A DNA stretch of 64,000 nucleotides from Nocardia aurantia (GCF_009604425.1 NZ_WEGI01000014.1:186001-250000); one strand, 5' to 3'; positions 25,163-33,528 are shown, counted from the first letter of the stretch. Numbers and translations: made by a program. Notes: generated from the letters alone by a model not told the origin.

Positions 25163-25753
25163 TCAGCCACCCACGAGCTCGTAGGCGCAGAACATCAAGC
25201 CGTCGCCGACTTTTCGCATATCGACCAGGTGCAGCGGCTGCTGGTCGCCGGTCTCGTCGAAGATCCGCCGACCGGATCCCACCACGACCGGGAAAATCAT
25301 CAGCCGCAGTTCGTCGGCCAGCCGCTGTTCCAGCAGTACCCGCACCAGACGGTAGCTGCCGTAGACCAGGATGTCCCCGTCCACCGTCCGCTTCAGCTCC
25401 GAAACCTCCTTCGCCACATCGCCTTCGAGAATCGTGGCGTTGCTCCACCGCGGATCCTCGAGGGTCGACGACACGACGTATTTGGGGAGGCTGCGCACCC
25501 GATCCGCCCACTCGGGGCTCACGCGGACATCCGCGCCCAGCATCCGGGACGCGAACCACTCACTGCTGCGGGCGCCCAGCAGCAGCGCCTCGGCACCCAG
25601 CACTTCCGCCGTCTCGCGGGCGACCCAGGCTTCGAGGTCCTTGCCCGTCACGAACCGGTGGAACCAGCCGCCCCGCTCGAAACCTTCCTCGCCGTCCGGG
25701 TCCTGGACCACTCCATCGAGCGTGACGTTCGAACTGATGACGATTCTTCCCAT
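25163..25753 (-). CDS. Dihydrofolate reductase-like (RibD C-terminal domain) protein
   Basis: The protein has 196 residues. It shows the RibD_C/DHFR-like fold: MGRIVISSNVTLDGVVQDPDG at the N-terminus, ALLLGARSSEWFASR, PKYVVSSTLEDPRWSNATILEGD and a DILVYGSYRLVRVLLEQRLADELRLMIFPVVVGSGRRIF strand. In this family the reaction is usually NADPH reduction of an unknown substrate, not dihydrofolate. It is divergent from an ECF sigma gene, and another protein of the same family lies on the far side (26940-27512). Confidence 0.88.
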   Translation of the reverse strand: MGRIVISSNVTLDGVVQDPDGEEGFERGGWFHRFVTGKDLEAWVARETAEVLGAEALLLGARSSEWFASRMLGADVRVSPEWADRVRSLPKYVVSSTLEDPRWSNATILEGDVAKEVSELKRTVDGDILVYGSYRLVRVLLEQRLADELRLMIFPVVVGSGRRIFDETGDQQPLHLVDMRKVGDGLMFCAYELVGG

Positions 25754-25899
25754 TTCCGTGCTCCTTCGAGGACGCTGTCGGCTGTCATCGGTACGGACGC
25801 CGCGGCGCCGGCGAAGGGGGCTCTATGCGAGCGCCCCGTTCGCACCTCGGCCGACGTCCATACGGTGTGGAACCAGACACGAGAAGTGAGGTGGCCGGA

Positions 25900-26952
25900 A
25901 TGGACCTGATGTCGAGGGCACGGGCCGGCGACGGCGAGGCGTTCCGGGCGCTGACCGAGCCGCACCGTCGCGAGCTACAGGTGCACTGTTACCGGATGCT
26001 CGGATCGTTCCAGGATGCCGAGGACGCCCTCCAGGACACCATGCTCGCCGCCTGGCGTGGTCTCGACCGGTTCGACGGGCGCGCGACCCTGCGCACCTGG
26101 CTCTACCGCATCGCGACCAACCGGTGCCTCGACGCGTTGCGCTCGGCTCGCCGGCGACCGGCCCGGCAGTGGGACGTCCCGGGAACGGAACCCCCGGAAC
26201 CCACCGGGCTCGGCGAAATCCATTGGCTGGAACCGTATCCCGACGCCCTGCTGGACGATGCGTTCGGTGTGCCGCTCGGTCCGGAAGCCCGGTACGAGCA
26301 AACCGAATCGATTTCCCTGGCCTTCGTGACCGCCTTGCAGGTCCTGCCGCCCCGCCAGCTCGCCGTCCTCATCCTGCGCGACGTCCTCGGATTCCGCGCG
26401 CACGAAGTAGCCCAGATGTTGGACACCACCGTCGAATCGGTCAAGAGCGCCCTGAAGCGCGCACGTGCCGGAATGCGGCGCCGGCTGCCGGTGCCCCGAG
26501 AGCAGCCGCCCGCCCGCGACTCAGCCGCCGAGGAGGAGATCGTGGCGAAGTTCGTCAGCGCGTACGAATCCGCCGACATCGACGCGTTGGTGGCTCTGTT
26601 CACCGACGACGTCTTCATGTCGATGCCGCCGATACCGCTGGAATACCGAGGCCGGGACAGCGTCGCCCGCTTCTGCGCCTTCCTCTTCGCCTCGGGACGA
26701 CGATCCGAACTGGCGCCGACGCGCGCCAACGGTCAACCGGCACTGGAGGTTTACCGGCCCACCCCGGCCGGTCGCCGCGGAGCCGGCCTCTTCGTCCTCA
26801 CCCTCGCCGGCGGCCGGATCAGCGCGCTGACCCGATTCGACGAGACCGTGCTCGGATTCGGCCTGCCGCAATCTCTCCCGGGCGCACCGGCCCCGGCTTC
26901 GGCCACCGGCGCCGAAGATTCGACCCAGGAGGTCGCGCGATGCGGAAGGTGA
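25900..26952 (+). CDS. ECF sigma factor with C-terminal SnoaL-like domain (SigG type)
   Basis: The protein has 350 residues from ATG 25900, with GAGG eight bases upstream and a GTG at 25891 as the alternative. Region 2 (about 10-75) has HCYRMLGSFQDAEDALQDTMLAAWRGL, and region 4 (about 140-195) has LPPRQLAVLILRDVLGFRAHEVAQML. Between them is the motif WLEPYPDALLD seen in SigG-like ECFs. A SnoaL-like domain occupies about 205-330. No anti-sigma factor is adjacent. The stop overlaps the downstream DHFR-like gene by 13 bases, so the two are co-transcribed. The divergent neighbour is also DHFR-like. Confidence 0.9.
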   Translation: MDLMSRARAGDGEAFRALTEPHRRELQVHCYRMLGSFQDAEDALQDTMLAAWRGLDRFDGRATLRTWLYRIATNRCLDALRSARRRPARQWDVPGTEPPEPTGLGEIHWLEPYPDALLDDAFGVPLGPEARYEQTESISLAFVTALQVLPPRQLAVLILRDVLGFRAHEVAQMLDTTVESVKSALKRARAGMRRRLPVPREQPPARDSAAEEEIVAKFVSAYESADIDALVALFTDDVFMSMPPIPLEYRGRDSVARFCAFLFASGRRSELAPTRANGQPALEVYRPTPAGRRGAGLFVLTLAGGRISALTRFDETVLGFGLPQSLPGAPAPASATGAEDSTQEVARCGR

Positions 26953-27512
26953 TCGAGTACGTTCTGATCTCGGCGGACGGCGTCTTCGAGGACCCGGTGG
27001 GCATGGGAGTCGGCAGATACCAGAACGAGGCGTATCTCCGGGACGGCTTGGGCCTGCTGATGGCGTGCGACGCGATCCTGTTCGGCCGCCGCACCTACGA
27101 AGCGTTCGCCGAACTCTACGGCGCCGGTGGGGCGCACAAGCCGATGTGGGCCGGCCGGCTGACCGCGATGCCGAAGTATGTGTTCAGTTCGACCTTGCGA
27201 CAGGGGGATTGGGGCGATCCGACCGTCGTCCGGGGCGATGTCGTCGCCGAGGTGGCTCGGCTGAAGCAGCAGGACGGAGGAAATCTGCTGGTCATGGGCC
27301 ACGGCCTGCTGGGGGAGACCTTGCTGCGCGCCGGGCTGCTCGACGTGCTCGACCTCGCCGTCCACCCTGTTCTGGCCGGGACCGGAAAGCAGTTCTTCCG
27401 ACCGGGGCAGCACGCCGACCTGAGCCTCACGGCCGTGAAAACCTTCTCCGAGATCGTCAAACTGACCTACGAGACAACCGATCCCGCGAGGCGGCCGCAC
27501 GATTCGCCTTGA
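26940..27512 (+). CDS. Dihydrofolate reductase-like (RibD C-terminal domain) protein
   Basis: The protein has 190 residues and begins 13 bases before the sigma-factor stop. Family features: RKVIEYVLISADGVFEDP, AILFGRRTYEAFAELY, PKYVFSSTLRQGDWGDPTVVRGD, and NLLVMGHGLLGETLLRAGLLDVLDLAVHPVLAGTGKQFF. It is a second paralog of the protein at 25163-25753, only moderately similar by eye. Its placement in the sigma operon suggests it is a target or partner of the ECF system. Confidence 0.88.
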   Translation: MRKVIEYVLISADGVFEDPVGMGVGRYQNEAYLRDGLGLLMACDAILFGRRTYEAFAELYGAGGAHKPMWAGRLTAMPKYVFSSTLRQGDWGDPTVVRGDVVAEVARLKQQDGGNLLVMGHGLLGETLLRAGLLDVLDLAVHPVLAGTGKQFFRPGQHADLSLTAVKTFSEIVKLTYETTDPARRPHDSP

Positions 27513-27556
27513 GACCCGCAGCGCCGCCGCACCGTCCCCGGCCCGCGACTCCTCCG

Positions 27557-28156
27557 CTACTGTGGCCGGCCCGGCCAGGGCGGCTGGTATCCGGCGGGCG
27601 GCGGCGCACCCGGTGCTGGATAGGGTTGCGGCGCTCCGTAATTCGGCGGCACGCCCGGCGCGGGCCAGGGCGGTGGGGCGGGGGCGGTCTCCGGGGGTGC
27701 GGCGGGCAGTGCCAGCAGCACGATGGCGACGGCCGCGGCGATGGTCGCCGGAATGAACAGCCAGAACCCGTCGTGCGAGAAGGGTTCGTATTCGGAGAAC
27801 TGGAGGCTGCCGATCACGCCGTTGATCGCGCGCAGGAAGATCGCGCCGGCGGCGGCGCCCGCGAGCGCGCGCCCGGCCGGGACGGCGGGCCGGGTCAGCA
27901 CCAGGATCGCGCCGACCACGCCGACCACCGCGCAGAGTACGTCCGGGACCAGGTACCAGTCGGCGTGATGACTGTCGGCGATTTCCCAGATCGACTGCGC
28001 GACAAAGCACAACAGCGCCAGGCCGACCATGACGACGCCCAGCACCGGCCAGGGTGCCCCGGACCTCGCACCGTGGCCCGGCGCCGGATATCCCGGCGCC
28101 GGTGGCCACGGCTGCCCCGGATACTGCTGCGGCCCCGGCGGATACGGGTTGACCAT
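27557..28156 (-). CDS. Proline-rich four-helix membrane protein
   Basis: The protein has 199 residues from ATG 28156, with GAGGAG eight bases upstream. The first 33 residues and the last 45 are very rich in Pro, Gly and Ala (PYPPGP, YPAPGAPPP). Between them are four hydrophobic segments (about 36-55, 68-88, 98-115, 130-150). This domain plan is common in actinobacterial envelope proteins of unknown role. I recognise no catalytic motif. It is a hypothetical membrane protein. Confidence 0.8.
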   Translation of the reverse strand: MVNPYPPGPQQYPGQPWPPAPGYPAPGHGARSGAPWPVLGVVMVGLALLCFVAQSIWEIADSHHADWYLVPDVLCAVVGVVGAILVLTRPAVPAGRALAGAAAGAIFLRAINGVIGSLQFSEYEPFSHDGFWLFIPATIAAAVAIVLLALPAAPPETAPAPPPWPAPGVPPNYGAPQPYPAPGAPPPAGYQPPWPGRPQ

Positions 28157-28200
28157 CGGCACGACTCCTCGCTACGGCGGATGTCTCCGATGGTAGGGGC

Positions 28201-28575
28201 TCAGGGGAGCGACGGCCCGTCGATGTCGTGGGCGGTCGGATGCTTCGGCTCGTACAGGCCGATCTCGCCGGCGCCCGGAACCCGCAGACTGGTCAGCAGG
28301 CCCCAGCGCTGATCGGTGACCTCCGAGGTGAATTCGACGCCCTTCGCGGTCAACTCGGCCATGGTGGCGGACAGGTCGTCGCACATCAGGTACAGCTCCA
28401 GCCGGCCGCTACCGGATCCGTCGGCCGGGTGCACGGCCAATTCGGCCGGTGGTGACCGGAAGATGAGCCAGTCGTGCCCGGCGTCGACGTACGGCAGTCC
28501 GAGGACGTCACGGAAGAAGTCGCGCGCGGCCCCGGGGTCGGCCGCGTACACGATGGTGTGAGCACCGTTGATCAT
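28201..28575 (-). CDS. VOC (glyoxalase fold) family protein
   Basis: The protein has 124 residues. It shows a VOC-type pattern: MINGAHTIVYAADPGAARDFFRDVLG, DWLIFRSPPAELAVHP, LELYLMCDDLSATMAELTAKGVEF, then GLLTSLRVPGAGEIGLYEPKHPT. The usual metal ligands (His, Glu) appear at plausible places. The function is not predictable. It precedes the methyltransferase gene's stop by 20 bases and runs in the same direction. Confidence 0.87.
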   Translation of the reverse strand: MINGAHTIVYAADPGAARDFFRDVLGLPYVDAGHDWLIFRSPPAELAVHPADGSGSGRLELYLMCDDLSATMAELTAKGVEFTSEVTDQRWGLLTSLRVPGAGEIGLYEPKHPTAHDIDGPSLP

Positions 28576-28595
28576 GTGCCGAAGCTATCAGGTGA

Positions 28596-29417
28596 TCAGG
28601 GCTTCTTCGCCACGGCGCAATAGATCAGGTGCTCCCAGACGGTCATCTCCCGTTCCGCGGGACCGATCTTGTCGATGCCCTCGGGGCTCGGCTCGGGTCG
28701 CCACCGTGAACAGGGCACGAGGCCGGGCTCGAGCAGTTCCAGATCGCCGAACAGCGCCGCCAGTTCGGCGTCCGAACGCCAGCGGCCGCGACCGAAACTG
28801 GCCTGCAATTTCTCCTCGGCGGCCGCGGTTTCCTCGTTGTGCCCGGTGCGGAAGTGGGAGATGTAGAAGTAGCTGCCGGACGGCACCCGATCCGCCCACC
28901 AGCGCACCAGGCCCGCCGGATCCTCGTCGTCGTTGAGGTGGTGCAGGATCGCGCTGAAGACGACCGCCACCGGTTCACCGAAGTCGATGAGCCGCTGCAC
29001 ATCCGGGTGATCGTAGATCTCCTGCGGCTGCCGCAGATCGGCGTGGATGACGGTGGTGCGGTCGTCGGTCGCCAGCAGGGCGTGGCCGTGCGCGAGTACG
29101 ATCGGGTCGTTGTCCACATACACCACCCGAGCGTCGGGCGAATTGCGTTGCGCCACTTGATGCACATTGTCGGCGGTGGGCAATCCGCTGCCGATGTCGA
29201 GGAACTGCCGGACCCCCGCGCGGGCGATGTTGCCGACCGCGCGGATCAGCGCCTGCCGATTGGCGTACGCGATGCCCACCGAACCGGGCAGGTCCTTGAT
29301 GAAGAAGTCCCCGACCTGCCGATCGACGGCATAGTTGTCCTTGCCGCCGAGCAGATAGTCGTAGACGCGGGCAATGCTCGGCTTCGACTGATCGATCTGC
29401 GCCGCGCTGTCGGGCAT
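28596..29417 (-). CDS. SAM-dependent methyltransferase (DUF574/Methyltransf_19 type)
   Basis: The protein has 273 residues from ATG 29417. The N-terminus reads PSIARVYDYLLGGKDNYAVDRQVGD, the hallmark of the actinobacterial DUF574 methyltransferases. FLDIGSGLPT is the SAM-binding loop, with VVYVDNDPIVLAHG as motif II and AVVFSAILHHLNDDEDPAGLVRWW as motif IV. These are abundant in actinobacteria but mostly uncharacterised. It lies in a minus-strand run with the VOC gene and is divergent from an alpha/beta hydrolase. Confidence 0.92.
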   Translation of the reverse strand: MPDSAAQIDQSKPSIARVYDYLLGGKDNYAVDRQVGDFFIKDLPGSVGIAYANRQALIRAVGNIARAGVRQFLDIGSGLPTADNVHQVAQRNSPDARVVYVDNDPIVLAHGHALLATDDRTTVIHADLRQPQEIYDHPDVQRLIDFGEPVAVVFSAILHHLNDDEDPAGLVRWWADRVPSGSYFYISHFRTGHNEETAAAEEKLQASFGRGRWRSDAELAALFGDLELLEPGLVPCSRWRPEPSPEGIDKIGPAEREMTVWEHLIYCAVAKKP

Positions 29418-29607
29418 GGGAACCAACCCCTGTATTCGAAGATCTCGTTGTGTGTTCAATCCTAGGAGCATCGGACATGCGGGGTATCGGGTTTGCTCAT
29501 GGCGGCAAACCGCCAGCGGTGGCCGGTGTTCCGGATCCGCCGATGAGTTCCGGCCGCGCACCGCGTCGATGCTGGTGAGTACGTTTCGATCGATTCCGGA
29601 GGATCCG

Positions 29608-30423
29608 ATGACCCCGACCGTCAACACCGCCACCCTCGCCGTCCCGGACGGGACGCTCTACTACGAATTGCGCGGCAGCGGACCGCTGATCGCACTGGTC
29701 GGCTCGCCCATGCACACCGCCCCCTTCGCGCCGGTGGCCGACGCGCTCGCCGCCGACCACACGGTACTGACCACCGATCCCCGCGGCCATTTCGGCAGCG
29801 TGCTGACCGATCCGGGCAGTGATTCCACGCCCGAACTGCGCGCCGACGACCTGGCCCGGTTGCTGCGGCACGTCGACACCGGTCCCGCAACGGTTTTCGG
29901 TTCCTCCGGCGGCGCCATCACCACTCTGGCTCTGCTGCAGGCGAATCCGGAGCTGGTGCGCACCGCGATCGCCCACGAGCCGCCGCTGTCGGAACTGCTG
30001 CCCGACCGGGTCGAGCAGCGGGCGGCCCGCGAGGACATCGTCGCCACCTACGTCGCGGGCGACGTGGTCGGCGCGATCCGGAAGTTCTTCACCTTCGCGG
30101 ACATCCACATGCCGGAACCGGTGTTCCAGGAGATGTTCGGCGGTGAGCGCGACGCGGCGGCCATCGCCAACGACGACTACTTCTACCTGCACGAACTGCG
30201 CGGCACCGCCGGCTGGCAGCCCGACCTCGACGCGCTACGCGCCGCCCCGACCCGCCTGCTGCTCGGCATCGGCGAGACATCCGCCGGCACGTTCTGCGAC
30301 CGCGCGACCCGCGCGCTCGGCGCCGAACTGTCGATCGAGCCGGAGCTGTTCCCCGGTGGTCACGGCGGTTTCACCGAGGACCCGGTGAAATTCGCCGACC
30401 GCCTGCGCGAACTGACGGCCTGA
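29608..30423 (+). CDS. Alpha/beta hydrolase
   Basis: The protein has 271 residues. The ATG at 29608 follows GGAGGATCC. It has the core alpha/beta hydrolase layout: LYYELRGSGPLIALVGSP, TTDPRGHFGS, the nucleophile elbow FGSSGG (GxSxG, Ser about residue 99), and a C-terminal GGHGGF with the His. The acid residue is not certain. The substrate is unknown. It is convergent with the HflX-like gene 29 bases away, and a large hairpin lies just past its end. Confidence 0.88.
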   Translation: MTPTVNTATLAVPDGTLYYELRGSGPLIALVGSPMHTAPFAPVADALAADHTVLTTDPRGHFGSVLTDPGSDSTPELRADDLARLLRHVDTGPATVFGSSGGAITTLALLQANPELVRTAIAHEPPLSELLPDRVEQRAAREDIVATYVAGDVVGAIRKFFTFADIHMPEPVFQEMFGGERDAAAIANDDYFYLHELRGTAGWQPDLDALRAAPTRLLLGIGETSAGTFCDRATRALGAELSIEPELFPGGHGGFTEDPVKFADRLRELTA

Positions 30424-30452
30424 CGCGCACCGCCGTCGCGTACGGCTCGGGC

Positions 30453-30959
30453 CTACAGCGGTTCGCCCTCGTGCGCGTCCCGGACCGGCCGTGACGGCCG
30501 GTCCGGGACGCACCGCGTGAGATCGTCGCGGCCGAACACCGGGCGGCCGCAGATCCTCGTCAGCACCGTCCGTTGCCGATCGGTCAATTCGTTGGAGAAT
30601 ACGACTGCCGCCGCGTTCGTCCGGGCACACGCCTCCGCGATCTCGTGCACCTTGCCCGCGCTCATCAGCGTCCTGGACGAATACGGTTCGGACATCGCGG
30701 CCACGCCACCGGGGGCGCTTCCCTTCTTGCCCCCCGAGACTCCGCGTCGCTGAACGAAACTCGCGACGACCCGGCCGCCGAGGCGGCACACCTCGGCCTC
30801 GATGTCGGCGATCACCGTCGACCGATCCGTGCGCTTGGCCGAGAACAGCCCTGCCACAATGACATCGGCGCCGGCGATGACCTTCCGCGGGTCCGGCCGC
30901 ACGACCTCCGGCCCGGATCGCCGGTTGTCGCCACCTCGGCGACCGGTCCGCCTCGGCAA
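30453..30959 (-). CDS. Stand-alone HflX N-terminal domain protein
   Basis: The protein has 168 residues from TTG 30959, and GTG 30902 is an alternative. The sequence resembles the HflX GTP-binding N-terminal domain: VIVAGLFSAKRTDRSTVIADIEAEVCRLGGRVVASFVQRRG, YSSRTLMSAGKVHEIAEACARTNAAAVVFSNELTDRQRTVLTRICGRPVF. It stops where HflX would continue into the helical linker and G domain, so the GTPase part is missing. The start lies three bases after the stop of the fused MaoC gene, suggesting one transcript. In HflX this domain binds the 50S ribosome. A ribosome or RNA-binding role here is inference. Confidence 0.78.
   Translation of the reverse strand: MPRRTGRRGGDNRRSGPEVVRPDPRKVIAGADVIVAGLFSAKRTDRSTVIADIEAEVCRLGGRVVASFVQRRGVSGGKKGSAPGGVAAMSEPYSSRTLMSAGKVHEIAEACARTNAAAVVFSNELTDRQRTVLTRICGRPVFGRDDLTRCVPDRPSRPVRDAHEGEPL
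30475..30511. terminator. 37-bp near-perfect inverted repeat in the HflX-like 3' end
   Basis: Eighteen-base arms from GCGTCCCGGACC to GGTCCGGGACGC pair perfectly around one central base (30493). The repeat lies within the last codons of the HflX-like gene and 52 bases past the alpha/beta hydrolase stop. It may end transcription of the plus-strand gene. There is no T-tract, as is usual in this clade. Confidence 0.55.
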
Positions 30960-30961
30960 GA

Positions 30962-31978
30962 TCAGGCGAGCCGGATGTCCGCGGTGGCCAGGCCGAAGAT
31001 CTTGCGGCCCGCGGACTTCGCGACGATGACGACGACCGCGGACCCGGTCTCGGGGTCCACCGATTTGATCCGGCCGGCGAACTCGATGATCCCCGCGTCC
31101 GCGGCCTCGACCACCGTGTAATTCGACAGCCGCACCCCGTAACGCGTGATCGCCCCCGGATCACCGAGCCAGTCGGTGACGAACCCGGCGCCCAGGCCCA
31201 TGGTGAGCATGCCGTGCGCGATGACATCCGGGAGGCCCGCGAGCCCGGCGATCCGGTCGTGCCAGTGGATCGGGTTCGCGTCACCGGAGACGCCGGCGTA
31301 GTTCACCAGATCGCCCCGCGTCAGCCGCACGGTGCGCGGGGGCAGTTCGTCGCCGGCCGCGATCTCCTCGAATCGGCGCGCGGTGCGCGGGATGCGGGTC
31401 CGGGTGACCGCCGAGAAGCGGGAACCGGTCGGCGGCGCCACCGTCACCGACCCGGCCGTGTTCCGCGTCGACAGGTCGACGTCGTGCATGATCACGCCCT
31501 CGAGCGCCTCGGAGATCCCCGTGCCGACCTCGTCGGCGGTGATGCCTACGACGGTCGTGTGCATGACCTGCACGATGTCGCCGTCCGGGCCGAGGAAGGT
31601 GTTGGTGATCGTGATGAGATCCTTGCCCGCGATGCGGCGGACCGAGGAGAGTTCGACATGGCTGGTCAACCGGTCCCCGGCAAGTACCGGCCGGTACATC
31701 TCGAAGACCTGATCGGTCTGCACGAACACGTCGTATCCGCTCATGACGCTCTCGAGCAGCCGCCGGTTGGCCAGCATGGCGACAGCGGACAGGAAGGTGG
31801 TCGGCGCGAGCAGCCCGGAATAGCCGAGGCCGGCGGCGGCCGCCTCGTCCCGGTGGGCCGGCGCGGCGTCCTGCACGGCTCGCGCGTACTCGCGGATCTT
31901 CTCCCGGCCGACCTCGTAATAGTCGTCGGCACGGTAACCGTGCCCCACCAGATCGGCCACGTTCACCGCTGCCACCAC
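30962..31978 (-). CDS. Fused HadA/HadB-like MaoC dehydratase
   Basis: The protein has 338 residues from GTG 31978, with GAGGAG seven bases upstream. The N-terminal half (about 5-150) is a FAS1-type/MaoC_N hotdog (REYARAVQDAAPAHRDE, PTTFLSAVA). The C-terminal half (about 195-338) is a MaoC hotdog with the (R)-hydratase signature YAGVSGDANPIHWHD and the IAHGM loop. This double hotdog corresponds to the fused (3R)-hydroxyacyl-ACP dehydratase HadA/HadB found in nocardia-type actinobacteria, which acts in FAS-II meromycolate elongation. No other FAS-II gene is nearby, so a related lipid role is possible. Confidence 0.87.
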   Translation of the reverse strand: MVAAVNVADLVGHGYRADDYYEVGREKIREYARAVQDAAPAHRDEAAAAGLGYSGLLAPTTFLSAVAMLANRRLLESVMSGYDVFVQTDQVFEMYRPVLAGDRLTSHVELSSVRRIAGKDLITITNTFLGPDGDIVQVMHTTVVGITADEVGTGISEALEGVIMHDVDLSTRNTAGSVTVAPPTGSRFSAVTRTRIPRTARRFEEIAAGDELPPRTVRLTRGDLVNYAGVSGDANPIHWHDRIAGLAGLPDVIAHGMLTMGLGAGFVTDWLGDPGAITRYGVRLSNYTVVEAADAGIIEFAGRIKSVDPETGSAVVVIVAKSAGRKIFGLATADIRLA

Positions 31979-32073
31979 CGGGCTGCTCCTCGCTACATCA
32001 TGTTCCGACACTCGCCCCCACGGTATCCGCCGACCCTGGCGGCGGCTATGCGGCATCCACGGCCCGCGCCCGC

Positions 32074-32778
32074 TCAGCCGACGATCCGTTCGAATTCGTC
32101 TCGCCCGGAATGCAATTCCCACGCGGCGTCGGCGAGCCGGGCCGGATCCAGCGGCTCCGGCAGCAGGGCCGGATCCCAGTTCCGCTGGACGAACGCAGCC
32201 GATTCGCTGCCGCCGACCATGCCCGCGACCTGGACCAGTCCCGCGTGAACGCCGGTGCCCGTGAGGGATACGTGCAGTGCGTGCAGATAGGCGCGGGCCG
32301 CGGTGGCGATCGTCGCGACATTGCCCATCTGCGGTATCGGCATCGCCGTGGTGGGCAGTCCGAACAGGATGGTGCCGCGCTCGCGCGCGAGCATGCCCGG
32401 CAGCACCCGCCCGATGATCTCGATCGGGGTCCGCAGCAACATGTTCAGCGGGAATTCGAGCGAATCCACTGTGGTGGCACGGATATCCACCTGCCGGGAC
32501 AGCCATTCCGGTCCGGCGGGAGCGTATTCGAGCACATCGATGTCCCCGAACCGGTCGGTGACGGCGCTGAGCAGTACGGGCAGGGCCGCGCGATCGGCGA
32601 GGTCGGCGGGGAATCCGGCGGCCTCGATGCCGGCGGCGGCCAATTCCGCGATCAGCGGATCGAGTTTCGCGGCAGTACGGGCCACGAGCGCGACCCGGTA
32701 CCCCTCCCGACCGAATCGGTGCGCGACGGATCGGCCGAAACCGGGTCCGGCGCCGAGGACGGCGATGGTTCGAGACAT
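32074..32778 (-). CDS. Atypical SDR family protein
   Basis: The protein has 234 residues. The N-terminal motif GAGPGFG (about 9-15) follows MSRTIAVL, as in SDR proteins, and the NAD-binding fold continues (YRVALVARTAAKLDPLIAEL). The catalytic YxxxK pair is not evident. Around the usual position the sequence reads IATAARAYLHALHVSLTGTG, so it may be a non-catalytic or differently catalytic member. It lies in the same direction as, and 95 bases upstream of, the MaoC gene. It is divergent from TetR 32876, with two operators between them. Confidence 0.82.
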   Translation of the reverse strand: MSRTIAVLGAGPGFGRSVAHRFGREGYRVALVARTAAKLDPLIAELAAAGIEAAGFPADLADRAALPVLLSAVTDRFGDIDVLEYAPAGPEWLSRQVDIRATTVDSLEFPLNMLLRTPIEIIGRVLPGMLARERGTILFGLPTTAMPIPQMGNVATIATAARAYLHALHVSLTGTGVHAGLVQVAGMVGGSESAAFVQRNWDPALLPEPLDPARLADAAWELHSGRDEFERIVG

Positions 32779-32802
32779 CGGATGACACCTTCCGAATTAA
32801 CA

Positions 32803-32816
32803 TGACGGTCTCGTCA
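32803..32816. promoter_or_regulatory. TetR-type operator TGACG-N4-CGTCA, copy 1
   Basis: TGACG and CGTCA flank GTCT, with perfect arms. It lies 24 bases upstream of the SDR start codon. Confidence 0.65.
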
Positions 32817-32844
32817 ACTTACGATCGGCAGGCTACCGATATCA

Positions 32845-32858
32845 TGACGGCATCGTCA
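32845..32858. promoter_or_regulatory. TetR-type operator TGACG-N4-CGTCA, copy 2
   Basis: TGACG and CGTCA flank GCAT. The flanking bases also repeat (CATGACGG before, CGTCAACTT after), so the repeat is about 20 bases long. It is 42 bases from copy 1, about four helical turns, and 17 bases upstream of the TetR start. Confidence 0.65.
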
Positions 32859-32875
32859 ACTTGTAGAATCGGCCG

Positions 32876-33490
32876 ATGCCTCCCGCCGAATCCCGCGTGC
32901 TGCGCAGTGATGCCCGCCGCAACCGCGAACTGCTGCTGCGCGCCGCCCGCGAGATGTTCGCCGAGCACGGCGTCGACGTCGCGATGGCCGATATCGCGCG
33001 GCACGCCGGTGTCAGCAACGGCACCCTCTACAACCGGTTCCCGACCCGGCAGAACCTGATCGACGCGGTCTTCCTCGACCGGCTGGAGACGCTGGCGACG
33101 CTCGCGGAAGCGGCGGCGGCCGAACCGGATCCGTGGCAGGGCGTCGTCGCCTACGTCACCGGTATGTGCGCCTTGCAGGCGCAGGATCGGGGCTTCAACG
33201 AGGTGGCGGCGCGGGGACTGCGCTCCGGCGCGGCGCAGGCGCTACAGCTGCGCGGGGCGACCGCGCTCGAGGACCTGTTCGCGCGCGCCAAGTCCGCCGG
33301 TGAGCTGCGGCCCGATCTCACCCTCGGCGATCTCGCCTTCGTGGTGTGGGGCATCTCCCGGACCGTGGAGATGACCCGGGAAACCGCACCGCACGCCTGG
33401 CGCCGGCATCTCGCGCTGTACCTGGACGGGATGCGCGCGGCCGGCGCGCGGCCGCTCCCGGACCGGGCCCCCGGGGCGCACGATTCCTGA
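32876..33490 (+). CDS. TetR family transcriptional regulator
   Basis: The protein has 204 residues. The DNA-binding domain (about 15-60) has RNRELLLRAAREMFAEHGVDVAMADIARHAG and VSNGTLYNRFPTRQNLIDAVF. The ligand domain is about 75-190. It is divergent from the atypical SDR and the MaoC unit, with two TGACG-N4-CGTCA operators in the gap. It should control that unit, whose products look lipid-related. It is convergent with nuoN, and the two are separated by a strong terminator hairpin. Confidence 0.93.
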   Translation: MPPAESRVLRSDARRNRELLLRAAREMFAEHGVDVAMADIARHAGVSNGTLYNRFPTRQNLIDAVFLDRLETLATLAEAAAAEPDPWQGVVAYVTGMCALQAQDRGFNEVAARGLRSGAAQALQLRGATALEDLFARAKSAGELRPDLTLGDLAFVVWGISRTVEMTRETAPHAWRRHLALYLDGMRAAGARPLPDRAPGAHDS

Positions 33491-33497
33491 ACAGCAG

Positions 33498-33528
33498 TGT
33501 GCCCCGGGCGAATTCCGCCCGGGGCACA
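33498..33528. terminator. Bidirectional terminator hairpin between tetR and nuoN
   Basis: TGTGCCCCGGGCG and CGCCCGGGGCACA form a 13-base-pair stem around AATTC. It lies 7 bases past the TetR stop and 16 bases past the nuoN stop, so it can end transcription from both sides. Confidence 0.85.
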
